In this document: in pieces, positions 26,368 through 35,826 of the stretch
Position numbering within the stretch: position 1 is the first letter of the stretch
How the letters are laid out: the number at the start of each line of letters is the position of its first letter
DNA from: CAVURW01 sp963743595
GTDB taxonomy: Bacteria > Verrucomicrobiota > Verrucomicrobiia > Methylacidiphilales > UBA1321
Reading direction: 5' to 3'
Assembly: GCA_963743595.1 (NCBI GenBank)
Contig: CAVURW010000259.1
Coordinates: forward strand, 100,539-164,538
Length of the DNA stretch: 64,000 nt
Program-made: the position numbers and the translations under genes
Notes under the pieces: generated by a model
The model's input: the letters and a program-made list of their open reading frames with translations, nothing else
Databases searched by the model: none
Told to the model about the DNA's origin: nothing

Positions 26368-29244
26368 ATGGGTTCGACGTCTGGCACTGCTCTGGAGGTG
26401 ATACGAATAGGCGGGGCGCGTCAGCACAATTTAAAGAATGTGCATTTGACGTTTCCGCGTAATCGCCTGGTCGTGATCACCGGCGTTAGCGGCAGCGGCA
26501 AGTCGTCACTGGCGTTCGACACGCTCTACGCTGAGGGCCAGCGACGTTACGTGGAGAGCCTCTCGACCTATGCGCGGCAGTTTCTCGAGCAGATGGAGAA
26601 GCCGGATGTCGATTTCATCGAAGGGCTCTCCCCTGCAATTGCGATCGAGCAGCGGAACAGCGGAGGCAACCCACGCTCGACAATCGCGACGACCACGGAG
26701 ATTTTCGATTTCTTGCGGCTGCTCTTTGCGCATCTGGGCCAACCGCATCATCCCGATACGGGTAAGCCACTCAAGCGCTGGACCGTGCAACAGATCGTCG
26801 ATTTTGTCATGTCGCGCCCGGAAGGAACTCCGGTGCAAATATTGGCGCCTGTTGTGAGCGGTGAGAAAGGGGAATTTCGCGATGTGGTGGAGCGTCTGCG
26901 TCGCGATGGCTTTGTGCGCGCTCGGTTCGACGGTGTGGTGCACGACTTGGAACAACCGCCCCGGTTGGAGAAAGGGAAAGCTCACAAAATCGATGCCGTG
27001 GTGGATCGAATCAAGGTGGGCAGCGGTACGGCCAGCCGGGTTAATGACTCGATCGAGCTGGCCTTAAAAGCGGGACACGGTGTGGTGATTCTCTTGTTCG
27101 GACCGCCCGACGGCAAGTTGGATGAGGTGGTGTTGAGCACGCAGAATTTTGATCCCGAAACCGGCTACCGCTTTTCTGAAGTAACCCCGCGCCATTTTTC
27201 GTTCAATAGCCCCCAAGGGGCATGCCCCATCTGCGATGGCCTGGGCACGGAGGCCGATTTCGACGCTGAACTCGTCATTCCCGACGGGAGCGTAAAATTG
27301 AAGGAGATGCCCGTGGCACCGTGGCGACGCGGTTCCGCGGCACTCATGAAACTCTACCGCCAACAGATGGAGGGCCTGGCAACGGCGTTTAATGAACCGA
27401 TAGATCGTCCCTATCGCGAATGCGGCGATGACTTTCAGCGGGCGTTGCTCGAAGGGACGGGCGACGAACCGATTCGGATTCAGGTCAAGCGCGGCGGGAA
27501 TCTGGTAACGCAGGAGCGACCGTTCGAGGGCGTGATTCCCGGCCTGCGCCGACTCTACTCAGAATCCGATAGCGAGTTGACTCGGCATCGGCTCAGTCAA
27601 TACATGGCGCGAACCAAATGTAAAACATGCCACGGGAAACGGCTGCGTCCCGAAGTATTGGCGGTGACGCTCGGCGGGGCACCGGGCACGGGCGTAAACA
27701 TTGCGGAGTTTTGCCAATTCTCCATCAATAAAGCCTCGGAGTGGTTACGTAAATTGACCCTCACCGGAGAGGAAGAGAAAATTAATGGCGAGGTTCGAAA
27801 AGAGATCCTGGAGCGGCTCGGCTTTCTGGAGCAGGTGGGGCTCGGCTACCTGACGCTCAATCGCGAGAGTGGCACGCTCTCCGGCGGGGAAGCGCAGCGT
27901 ATTCGGCTGGCCACGCAAATCGGCAGTAAGCTCACGGGCGTTCTCTATATCCTGGATGAACCGAGCATCGGCCTGCATCAGCGCGATAATGAACGTCTGC
28001 TGGAGACGCTTCGGCAACTTCGCGATCTCGGCAATACGGTGGTGGTGGTGGAGCACGATGAAGACACCATTCGCGCGGCCGATTATTTGGTCGATATGGG
28101 GCCACAGGCTGGCGTTCGCGGCGGACAAGTGGTGGCAGCGGGAACGGTAGCGGAAGTGGAAGCTCACGAGCATTCCGTGACCGGCCAATTCCTGCGCGGC
28201 TCCCAGGGGATTCGAGTGCCGAAAGCGCGCACAAAGCCGAGCGGCGACTGGTTGCGGGTGATCAACGCTCGCGAGAATAATTTGAAAGGCATAACCGTGG
28301 GATTTCCCATCGGCCTGATGACCTGCGTAACGGGCGTGAGCGGCTCGGGGAAAAGCACTCTGGTGAATGATGTGCTCTGTCGCGCCCTCTTCCGCCATTT
28401 CTATAAAGCGAAAGACGTGCCGGGACGCTTTGAGCGATTGGAAGGGCTTGAGTTGGTGGATAAAGCGATCGTGATTGATCAAACCCCTATTGGGCGCACG
28501 CCACGCTCGAATCCCCTCACCTACACCGGGGCCTACAACGGCATTCGCGACCTCTTTTCGGGGTTGCCTTCGTCGCGTGTGCGTGGGTACGAGCCGGGGC
28601 GATTTAGCTTTAACGTGAAGGGCGGACGCTGTGAGCATTGCGAGGGCGATGGCGTGCGGAAAATCGAAATGAATTTCCTGCCGCCGGTCTACGTTACGTG
28701 CGAGGTGTGCGCCGGGAAGCGGTTCAATCGCGAGACCCTGGAGATAACGTATAAAGGGCTCAACATCGCCGATATACTCGGGCTGACCGTGGATGACGGA
28801 CTCAACTTTTTTCGAAATGTGCCCGGTGTAGCCGATCGACTGGAGGCGCTCGTGCAAGTGGGGCTCGGTTATTTGCGGTTGGGCCAGCAAGCCACGACCC
28901 TTTCCGGCGGTGAGGCGCAAAGGATTAAATTGGCTGCGGAATTGGCGAAAAAATCGACGGGCCGCACGGTCTATATTTTCGATGAACCGACGAGCGGCCT
29001 GCACTTTGCGGATATTGCGCAATTGTTGCAGGTGCTGTTCAAATTAAGAAACGGCGGGAACACACTTATTGTGATCGAGCACCAGCTCGACGTGATTAAA
29101 TGCGCCGATTATGTGATTGATCTGGGACCGGAAGGCGGCGAGGGCGGCGGCGAAGTGCTCGTGAAAGGTGCGCCCGAAGTGGTGGCAGCGTTCCCCGGCA
29201 GCCACACCGGAAAATATTTAAAGAGCATGTTAGCGCGAGGATAA
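26368..29244 (+). CDS. uvrA: Excinuclease ABC subunit A
   Basis: Damage-recognition ATPase of nucleotide excision repair, acting with UvrB as UvrA2B. The 958-residue protein has two ABC modules (Walker A GVSGSGKSS and GVSGSGKSTL; signatures TLSGGEAQRIRLA and TLSGGEAQRIKLA) and two zinc fingers (CPICDGLG with CKTCHGKR; CEHCEGDG with CEVCAGKR). The ATG at 26368 gives the conventional N-terminus (EVIRIGGARQHNLKN). The TTG at 26332 would add an odd Cys-rich leader. It is divergent from the acetyltransferase gene. Confidence 0.97.
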   Translation: MGSTSGTALEVIRIGGARQHNLKNVHLTFPRNRLVVITGVSGSGKSSLAFDTLYAEGQRRYVESLSTYARQFLEQMEKPDVDFIEGLSPAIAIEQRNSGGNPRSTIATTTEIFDFLRLLFAHLGQPHHPDTGKPLKRWTVQQIVDFVMSRPEGTPVQILAPVVSGEKGEFRDVVERLRRDGFVRARFDGVVHDLEQPPRLEKGKAHKIDAVVDRIKVGSGTASRVNDSIELALKAGHGVVILLFGPPDGKLDEVVLSTQNFDPETGYRFSEVTPRHFSFNSPQGACPICDGLGTEADFDAELVIPDGSVKLKEMPVAPWRRGSAALMKLYRQQMEGLATAFNEPIDRPYRECGDDFQRALLEGTGDEPIRIQVKRGGNLVTQERPFEGVIPGLRRLYSESDSELTRHRLSQYMARTKCKTCHGKRLRPEVLAVTLGGAPGTGVNIAEFCQFSINKASEWLRKLTLTGEEEKINGEVRKEILERLGFLEQVGLGYLTLNRESGTLSGGEAQRIRLATQIGSKLTGVLYILDEPSIGLHQRDNERLLETLRQLRDLGNTVVVVEHDEDTIRAADYLVDMGPQAGVRGGQVVAAGTVAEVEAHEHSVTGQFLRGSQGIRVPKARTKPSGDWLRVINARENNLKGITVGFPIGLMTCVTGVSGSGKSTLVNDVLCRALFRHFYKAKDVPGRFERLEGLELVDKAIVIDQTPIGRTPRSNPLTYTGAYNGIRDLFSGLPSSRVRGYEPGRFSFNVKGGRCEHCEGDGVRKIEMNFLPPVYVTCEVCAGKRFNRETLEITYKGLNIADILGLTVDDGLNFFRNVPGVADRLEALVQVGLGYLRLGQQATTLSGGEAQRIKLAAELAKKSTGRTVYIFDEPTSGLHFADIAQLLQVLFKLRNGGNTLIVIEHQLDVIKCADYVIDLGPEGGEGGGEVLVKGAPEVVAAFPGSHTGKYLKSMLARG

Positions 29245-29314
29245 CAGGCCGCCAGTGTCCTAATTATTGCATTTACGGATTGCCTTTTTGCACCGCTTCT
29301 GCCCTCTTAGTAAG

Positions 29315-30163
29315 GTGATATCATTTCATAAAACTATTGGGACGTCCCTGTTACTGGCCACTATTCTGGGTACGTCGTCCTGCCAGCAAACTCCCCCCGT
29401 CACTTCGACGGATTCAACCCCAAAGACCGCGACTGGAACCAATGCGGCTCCCGCCACCGGGACCAACACGGTAGCGGCTCCGGCACTCGATCTGAAGACG
29501 GAGGATGACAAGATCAGCTACATCATTGGACTCGATACAGGGCGGCACGTTGCAGAGATGAAACAACATGGCGTCAACATTAGCGTCGATATCGCCAGCC
29601 AAGGCATGCACGATGCCGTTTCTGGCAAGCCGCAGCTCACGGAAGACCAGATCACAACAATTGTTTCAGCCTTCAAAGAACGGATGCAAGCGGATCAGCA
29701 AAAGCAACAGGAGCAGCAAGCCGCGCAAGACGCCGCACTCTCCGCGAAAAACGGCAAAGCCGGTGCCGATTTCCTTGCTCAAAACAAATCCAAAGACGGC
29801 ATTAAAGTGACGAAGAGTGGATTGCAGTACAAGATCGTCAAAAAGGGTGCCGGAAAGAAATCGCCTCTGCCTAGCGACACAGTACAAGCCAATTACTCCG
29901 GATCGTTGATCGACGGCACGGTGTTCGACTCCTCTGAGAAAAACGGCGGACCCGTTTCGTTCCCAGTCAATAAAGTGATCCCCGGTTGGACTGAGGCTCT
30001 CCAAATGATGCATGAAGGCGATAAGTACCAGATCTTCGTCCCGGCGAGCTTGGCTTACGGCGACCAGGCCCCTGAAGGATCGCCCATCCCGCCGAACTCA
30101 ACCCTCATTTTCGACATCGAATTGGTGAAGATCACCAAGGGCGAGGCAGAACCGGCTAAGTAA
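29315..30163 (+). CDS. FKBP-type peptidyl-prolyl isomerase, lipoprotein (Mip/FkpA-like)
   Basis: Envelope proline isomerase and chaperone. The N-terminal signal ends in a lipobox (LGTSSC). A Thr/Ala linker precedes the helical FKBP_N dimerisation region (DDKISYIIGLDTGRHVAEMK to the Gln-rich QQKQQEQQAAQDAA). The catalytic FKBP domain follows (SGLQYKIVKKGAG, GSLIDGTVFDSSEKNGGPVS, PVNKVIPGWTEALQMM, VPASLAYGDQAPEGSPIPPN). All usual active-site aromatics are present. The start is uncertain: I used GTG at 29315, giving 282 residues; a TTG at 29267 is possible. A strong terminator follows. Confidence 0.9.
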   Translation: MISFHKTIGTSLLLATILGTSSCQQTPPVTSTDSTPKTATGTNAAPATGTNTVAAPALDLKTEDDKISYIIGLDTGRHVAEMKQHGVNISVDIASQGMHDAVSGKPQLTEDQITTIVSAFKERMQADQQKQQEQQAAQDAALSAKNGKAGADFLAQNKSKDGIKVTKSGLQYKIVKKGAGKKSPLPSDTVQANYSGSLIDGTVFDSSEKNGGPVSFPVNKVIPGWTEALQMMHEGDKYQIFVPASLAYGDQAPEGSPIPPNSTLIFDIELVKITKGEAEPAK

Positions 30164-30185
30164 TCCCCACAAGGTTTGTTAATAT

Positions 30186-30220
30186 ACGCCTGCGTCGCTC
30201 CCCGGCGCAGGCGTTTTTTT
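30186..30220 (+). terminator. Rho-independent terminator after the FKBP gene
   Basis: Nine-base arms ACGCCTGCG and CGCAGGCGT around an 11-base loop, followed by a run of seven T at 30214-30220. It lies 23 bases after the FKBP stop and before the cyclase gene. Confidence 0.92.
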
Positions 30221-30283
30221 GGCGGTTGCCCTGACAAAATGCCTCGACTCCCTTTCCGTTAGGTCTTTGAATCAAACCGCTCT

Positions 30284-32026
30284 ATGGACAATGATCAAGG
30301 CCAAGAAAAACTGGGCGTCCGCACGTTAGCGGCCATCGTTGTTACCGACACGGTGAGTTTCAGTGCGCTCACGTCAGAAAACGAGGATCTCGCGCTGGCA
30401 CTGGTGGAGCGCGACCTCTCTCGAATGAAGGTTCTCTGCGAGAAATTCGGGGGAAAGATCGTTAAATCGACTGGCGACGGTCTGATTCTTCTATTTACAA
30501 GTGCTGTCCAGGCGGTCTCGTGTTCTTTGGAAATCCAAAGTGAGATTCACCGGAACAACCAGGTGTTGCAGCCCTACGAGCGGCTTCAACATCGGATCGG
30601 CGTCTACTTGGGAGACGTTTTTGTAAACGGCGACGAGGTTTTCGGTGAGGGCATTAACCTGGCGTCTAAGCTCCAGTCCGAGGCAAGCCCCGGCTCGGTC
30701 TGCGTCTCGGCATCCGTTCACGATGTCGTTAAGAAACGGATCAGCTTTCAATCGAGCCCTCCGTTTGAACGAACGCTGAAAGAAATAGGGAAAGTGACGC
30801 TGTTTCTGGCGGTTCCCAATGACGTGCCCGTCATTAAGAACGGAGATGCGACGAAAGTGCCGTGGGTGAAGTATGGAGCGGTATTGGTCGGCTTAATGAT
30901 CCTCGCGCTAGGCGGATACTTCGGTGGACTTTACGTGGTTACGTTCTTCGCATCAAAGCCTACGACGGGTGGTGATGACGATTCTTCGGCCGACGCCGCC
31001 AACAGGGTGGCTCTGAACGCCATGGACGAACAAACTTTCATCAATTTCGAAACCAAAGAGTTCGCCGATGCTGAAAAGGCTCTTGCTGGTCTGCCTATCC
31101 ATCACGTGGATCACGGCGTTTACTTCACGCTGACCCCGTATAAGTTCTATGGACTCACCAATGACGAAATCGTGAACGTCATCAATCTCCTGGCGAGCAC
31201 CGGGGTCAGCCGGATTGATCTCATGCCTCCGACAAACGCCTGGGACGATCTCGCCGACGGTGCTTTGGCCTCACGGTTCAAGCTGATTTGTGATCACATC
31301 CATCAATTGGGCCTCAAGGTGGGAATTCGACCCTCCATGGTCAGGCTGAAATCCCCAGCCAACCCGACTTTGGCGGATTACCAGACAAGTTGCGCGGCAA
31401 TCTATCCGAAGATGGCTGCGGATCTTCGGCCCGATATCTTTACCGTCTTGTATCGGCCCTCGCGCTTAGCAAGAAATCTTCAGCTCGATTCGGTGACACC
31501 AGAACAGTGGGTAGAATTTGCAACAGTTACCGCGCACGCTTTGAAGGCGAAGAATCCAAGTATCAAGATAGTCGTAACCGCCTCGGAAACAGGGGATTCC
31601 GAAGGGATCCTAACCCTTTTGCCGATTCATGATATTGATATCATAGGCCTGGCCATCTTTTCAGATAGCCAGTTCCCCAAAAGCCTAGATGTCGCGCAAA
31701 AAGCCCAGGCGGCTGGGAAGCGGGTAGCAATCCTAGAATCATGGCGACCAACTCAGGATTCCATAGATCCAAAAACACAGAAAAGCTGGAATATCCTCGG
31801 GGATGTTAAAACCGAGCCGCTCGATTCAGCTTGGATTCGGCTGGCTAACCACTTCGCGGAAACCGGGCCCTTTGAATCGATCTCCTTCAATTGGACACCT
31901 CAACTGTTCCTCTATGAAGACACTCCTGTGTTGGCAAATGATAGCGATTACATGAAGGCCGCCGCTGCCGCCGCTCTTGCTAATAAAAAGACAACCACGT
32001 TCGCCACGCTAGAGCATCTGAAGTAG
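30284..32026 (+). CDS. Class III nucleotide cyclase domain fused through a membrane helix to a TIM-barrel-like domain
   Basis: A 580-residue two-part protein. Residues 10-180 form a class III adenylate/guanylate cyclase domain: metal-binding Asp in IVVTDTVSFSAL, then FGGKIVKSTGDGLILLF with the second metal Asp, then EVFGEGINLASKLQ. The usual D...N...R set reads E...N...K, so activity is uncertain. A membrane helix follows at about residues 197-226. The outer 350 residues resemble a glycosidase TIM barrel (VYFTLTPYKFYGLTNDEIVN, GVSRIDLMPPTNAWDDL, KVGIRPSM, AILESWRP). The layout suggests an outside sensor for a glycan linked to inside cAMP or cGMP. Confidence 0.7.
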   Translation: MDNDQGQEKLGVRTLAAIVVTDTVSFSALTSENEDLALALVERDLSRMKVLCEKFGGKIVKSTGDGLILLFTSAVQAVSCSLEIQSEIHRNNQVLQPYERLQHRIGVYLGDVFVNGDEVFGEGINLASKLQSEASPGSVCVSASVHDVVKKRISFQSSPPFERTLKEIGKVTLFLAVPNDVPVIKNGDATKVPWVKYGAVLVGLMILALGGYFGGLYVVTFFASKPTTGGDDDSSADAANRVALNAMDEQTFINFETKEFADAEKALAGLPIHHVDHGVYFTLTPYKFYGLTNDEIVNVINLLASTGVSRIDLMPPTNAWDDLADGALASRFKLICDHIHQLGLKVGIRPSMVRLKSPANPTLADYQTSCAAIYPKMAADLRPDIFTVLYRPSRLARNLQLDSVTPEQWVEFATVTAHALKAKNPSIKIVVTASETGDSEGILTLLPIHDIDIIGLAIFSDSQFPKSLDVAQKAQAAGKRVAILESWRPTQDSIDPKTQKSWNILGDVKTEPLDSAWIRLANHFAETGPFESISFNWTPQLFLYEDTPVLANDSDYMKAAAAAALANKKTTTFATLEHLK

Positions 32027-32131
32027 GACCCCTGCCTTCTCAGAAAGATGGATAGCAAAAGAAAGGGATTCAGTCACGAGCCTCCTCCCGATTTCTCTCG
32101 TCGTTTGCCTGCTGGGTGCTAAAGACGGACT

Positions 32132-33247
32132 ATGCGCCGTTCATTAATCGCACTCGTTCCGTTACTCGCAATCCTTATGGCGAAACCCTCGATCGCCAGC
32201 CACGATGATGTGTTCAGCAAGGAAGGTCTTTTTGAGTCGAAAGATAGCTCCACGCTTCCTCATTTTACGCTGGCTCTGCACCCGAATACACCTATCGCCA
32301 CCGGAGAGACCGTTCTGTGGTGCAATACCATGCAGCTGGCTTGGAACGAGGCGATCGGGTTGGTCGGTGAGAAACTCCGATTCGCGAATCAACCCGACGT
32401 GGTGGATCACTTAAACGCGGAGACCTACTCGAAGTCGGACCTGGACGACTCGTGCTACGTCGCTTTTGCTGATTTCGAAAAGAATCACGTGGAGCAGGAA
32501 ATCCACGAACTGCTTCAGAAAAAGTTCAATGGTGAAGCCTCCCCTAAGCTCATTCCCGAGCCGCCGGCGAACCCCGGTCCGGAAGATTTCTTGGCCTACG
32601 CGTACCTCTTCAAGAATTTAGCGTTTCAAAACAAATTCGTTCGAAACAACCCGATGGTGTTTCTGGACACAAAAGTGAAGTGTTTCGGATTCATGGAAGA
32701 GGAAGCGGCCAAACCTGAATTGCTGAGTCAGGTGGTGATCGACGATTACCAAAGCCCCAACGACTTCGTGATCGAGCTCAAGACCAAGTCCGAAAACGAC
32801 CAGTTGATCCTGGCGAAAATCACACCGAATGAGACGCTGGAAGCCACTATTAAATCGGTGATGTCTCGCGTGAACTCGCCCTCCGGCGAAACGGTGACCG
32901 CTAATGACAAGCTTTCGGTTCCGCTTCTCAATTTCGATCTGACGCAACATTTTAAGCAGCTGGAAGGCTTGGTTCTAACGCCCAGCCCGTCCGCCAAGGT
33001 CCATCGGCTGGAAGTGACGACGGCGATGCAAAACATCCGGTTTCAGCTGGACGAAGAGGGTGTGAAATTGAAGTCGGAAGCGGCCATTGCGATGAAGGCG
33101 TTGGCCATGTTGCGACCGCCTAAAAACCATTTGATGCTATTCGATTCGCCGTTCCTCGTCATCATGAAGCAAAAGAACGCCACCCAGCCCTACTTTGCAA
33201 TGTGGGCTGGCAATTCCATGCTGCTGGTTCCAGATAAGGGAGAGTGA
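32132..33247 (+). CDS. Secreted protein with serpin-like C-terminus
   Basis: A 371-residue exported protein (signal MRRSLIALVPLLAILMAKPS). The C-terminal 70 residues follow the serpin plan: IRFQLDEEGVKLKSEAA resembles the hinge before the reactive loop, and FDSPFLVIMKQKNATQPYFA resembles the DHPFLF..I......F.G signature. The N-terminal part (LWCNTMQLAWNEA) could be a diverged serpin body. The usual small residues in the hinge are partly replaced by Lys/Leu, so an inhibitory mechanism is doubtful. It lies 105 bases after the cyclase fusion. Confidence 0.5.
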   Translation: MRRSLIALVPLLAILMAKPSIASHDDVFSKEGLFESKDSSTLPHFTLALHPNTPIATGETVLWCNTMQLAWNEAIGLVGEKLRFANQPDVVDHLNAETYSKSDLDDSCYVAFADFEKNHVEQEIHELLQKKFNGEASPKLIPEPPANPGPEDFLAYAYLFKNLAFQNKFVRNNPMVFLDTKVKCFGFMEEEAAKPELLSQVVIDDYQSPNDFVIELKTKSENDQLILAKITPNETLEATIKSVMSRVNSPSGETVTANDKLSVPLLNFDLTQHFKQLEGLVLTPSPSAKVHRLEVTTAMQNIRFQLDEEGVKLKSEAAIAMKALAMLRPPKNHLMLFDSPFLVIMKQKNATQPYFAMWAGNSMLLVPDKGE

Positions 33248-33262
33248 TCTGCGGCGATTCAA

Positions 33263-34600
33263 TTAATGAGTCGCCGTTGAGGTCACGCACTCTCCGTCGT
33301 CATCGACAGCAGCGACGCCGTTGGTTTGGAGGCCGAGATAGGGATCATCCTTTGGCGTCAGAAAGATGTTCGCGTAGACCATATCATTCACGCGGCCGAG
33401 GCTGAGCGTGCCGCTGGGGCTGTACGCGTGTTGCTCAATTAAAACCTGGAGCACTTCACTCCGGAGCCAGAAGTAATCGCGCACGCTATCAAGCTGCACG
33501 TGCGATTTCAGTTCGCGCATCATACGAAGCAACGGCGATTCCGCAATCGACTTCGAGATGGTCATCCGCGAGGCCTCCATGGCCGTGGGGAATTTGGCAA
33601 CTTTCCGTTCCATCACAGTTTGCACCGGGTCGTGAGTCGTTGATTGCGCCAGCAAGGCAAACTGCTGCGGCCCACTCGCCGACGCTTGTTTCGTTGCGAT
33701 AGTACCCCACACTGAATCATCGGTTGCCGCTTCCAGCGCTTTCAGGGCGGAGTAATCGGTTGAGTCGGGGGCGTCACTGATCTTCACGGGCACCAGTGAT
33801 TTCAGGCGGGCGTCGTTCTTTGGTAAAACAGCGGCCAATTCGTTTTGCCACTCGTTCATGAGGCGCTTTTCGGTCTGGATTTGGTAGGACTTGAAATGAT
33901 CGGCAGAGGGCTGTAACGCCACGGTCTGCGCTTTCGTCAGTGCATCGGAAAACGTATCCGCCGTGTAGAGGCCGGGGAGGGCATCCACGATTTCTCCGGT
34001 CGGCGAGAGCACGTAGTGAATGCTATTTCCGGTGATCGTCCGCACCAACTTGCGACCATCGCCGAAATCAATTGTGATCACTGGCGCGGGCCGGACCGAT
34101 TGCCAGCACAGGATGAAATTGTTCCGCAAAAGCGCGTTCACTTTCGGGTCGGGGTAGAGCGTGGCGCGAAACAAACGGCTATTGGCGCAGCTTAAGTTTT
34201 GGTCCAAGCGCCCCAGCAATTCCAGGCAGAGAATCGGTTTGTTCTGCGCGGCTGCTGCGGCTTTTGCGGCCTCCAGATCGGTGTACCAGTAGAGCTTCGA
34301 GACATCGTCGTCGTACTGCCCTCCCACGGCGTTGATAGCGGCGCGAATTTCCGTCACGTCAGCACCTGGTTTCGTCAGCTCACCAGCACAGCGAATCAAC
34401 AGCAAATCCAGGCCCCCATAGCCCATTTGACGAAGTTGCCCACGCGCTTGATCGGCCACGGCTGGATCTTTCGAGATTGCCTGTTCGATCAAGACCGATG
34501 ATGGATCCACATCGCTCGGAGGCTGCGCCTGCAAATGCATTGAAAAGCTCGCAACAACCAAGCCCAAATACGTCGTTGTTAAAAATCTATTTGTCCTCAT
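33263..34600 (-). CDS. Secreted protein with thioredoxin-like domain
   Basis: A 445-residue exported protein (signal MRTNRFLTTTYLGLVVASFS, cleavage near LQAQ). After a helical region (residues 30-105) comes a thioredoxin-like segment: DLEAAKAAAAAQNKPILCLE, KVNALLRNNFILCWQSVRP, then IHYVLSPTGEIVDALPGLY. The CxxC redox pair is missing, with scattered Cys only, so a classical oxidoreductase role is unlikely. The last 230 residues are unfamiliar helices. It is convergent with the serpin-like gene, the stops being 15 bases apart. Confidence 0.55.
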   Translation of the reverse strand: MRTNRFLTTTYLGLVVASFSMHLQAQPPSDVDPSSVLIEQAISKDPAVADQARGQLRQMGYGGLDLLLIRCAGELTKPGADVTEIRAAINAVGGQYDDDVSKLYWYTDLEAAKAAAAAQNKPILCLELLGRLDQNLSCANSRLFRATLYPDPKVNALLRNNFILCWQSVRPAPVITIDFGDGRKLVRTITGNSIHYVLSPTGEIVDALPGLYTADTFSDALTKAQTVALQPSADHFKSYQIQTEKRLMNEWQNELAAVLPKNDARLKSLVPVKISDAPDSTDYSALKALEAATDDSVWGTIATKQASASGPQQFALLAQSTTHDPVQTVMERKVAKFPTAMEASRMTISKSIAESPLLRMMRELKSHVQLDSVRDYFWLRSEVLQVLIEQHAYSPSGTLSLGRVNDMVYANIFLTPKDDPYLGLQTNGVAAVDDDGECVTSTATH

Positions 34601-34716
34601 CCAACCACTCTACGCGTTTGGACTTTGACGTTTGTCAGAGTTCGATACGGTTCTTTGTAAAAAATTTGTCAGAACGGCGCGGACATTCTCTTGAAAAACT
34701 TGTATTCTCCGCCGTT

Positions 34717-35826
34717 ATGCCCTCGTCAGTTCGCGATTTCTCTTCCCCTTCCGCTCGCCAAAAATGGCTTGGCCAAATCCTCAAACTCACCGATAGCAAG
34801 GCCGACGAGCTGCGCTGGTTAGCTCTGGCTAAGGAGCTGTTCGCAGCGCAGTATGAGGCGATTCCGGTCTACCGCAGTCTGTGTAATGCCTACAAGGTGA
34901 ACCCCGGAAATCTCGAGTCGATCGAGCAAATTCCGGCAGCCCCGCAGCAGCTTTTTAAGCAGCACACGCTCTACGCGCATGAACGCTCGCCGGGTGTGGT
35001 TTATGAAACGAGTGGCAGCACCACGGGCGTGCCGGGCCGTCAGAATCTCCTTTCTGCGGATATTTATCAGGGCGTATCGGTCGCCGGTGCCTCGGTTGTG
35101 GCGCTTGATCCGCCAAAAACGGTGCGGCGCCTGCATTTTCTCGCCTCTTCACCAGCGGAAGCGCCGACGAGCTCGCTCAGCGCCATGTTTCAGTTCTGGG
35201 CGCAGGCTCATCCTTCAAAGGAATCGCCACGATTTTGGGTGCTCGGAAACAAGCTCCAAGCGTGGGAATTACGCCAGGCTTTGCTGGAAGATGCGGAGCA
35301 AGGGCGCTCCGTAGGGGTGGCGGGAACGGCTTTTCACTTCCTTCACCTGCTCGATTCTTGGGCCACCGTCCCGAAGAAGCCAAAACTGCAACTTCCCAAG
35401 GGGAGTTGGGTGCTGGAAACGGGCGGATTTAAGGGCAGAAGTCGCGAGATTCCAAAACATGAGCTTTACACGCAACTTTCTCGCGCTTTTATGCTTAAGA
35501 CTAATTTTATTTGGAATGAATACGGAATGAGCGAACTCTCCAGCCAAGCTTACGCCCACGGGATCGATGGTCTGCATACCACGCCACCTTGGGCCAAGGT
35601 CCTTATTATCGATCCCGCGACGAATCTACCCGTCAGGCCCGGCAAGACCGGGCTTGTGCGTTGGCTTGACCTCGCGAACGTCGATTCGCTGATGGCCCTG
35701 CAGACGCTGGATGTCGCGGTCGCTTCCCGGAACCCCTCATCGTTCCAACTCATCGGACGTCTCCCCTCCACAGAACCGCGCGGATGCTCGCTCACCGCAG
35801 ATGAGCTCCTCCCTCATTCACGATAG
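34717..35826 (+). CDS. Acyl-protein synthetase, LuxE-like
   Basis: Fatty-acid-activating enzyme of the LuxE family, which adenylates an acyl group and passes it to a partner reductase. The 369 residues carry the nucleotide-binding loop YETSGSTTGVPGR and later LETGGFKGRSREIPKHELY and NEYGMSELSSQAY, the ANL-like signatures of LuxE. The ATG at 34717 was chosen; the longer frame from 34477 overlaps the divergent secreted-protein gene. LuxC follows with overlapping frames. No luxA, luxB or luxD gene is present, so light production is not implied. Confidence 0.85.
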   Translation: MPSSVRDFSSPSARQKWLGQILKLTDSKADELRWLALAKELFAAQYEAIPVYRSLCNAYKVNPGNLESIEQIPAAPQQLFKQHTLYAHERSPGVVYETSGSTTGVPGRQNLLSADIYQGVSVAGASVVALDPPKTVRRLHFLASSPAEAPTSSLSAMFQFWAQAHPSKESPRFWVLGNKLQAWELRQALLEDAEQGRSVGVAGTAFHFLHLLDSWATVPKKPKLQLPKGSWVLETGGFKGRSREIPKHELYTQLSRAFMLKTNFIWNEYGMSELSSQAYAHGIDGLHTTPPWAKVLIIDPATNLPVRPGKTGLVRWLDLANVDSLMALQTLDVAVASRNPSSFQLIGRLPSTEPRGCSLTADELLPHSR

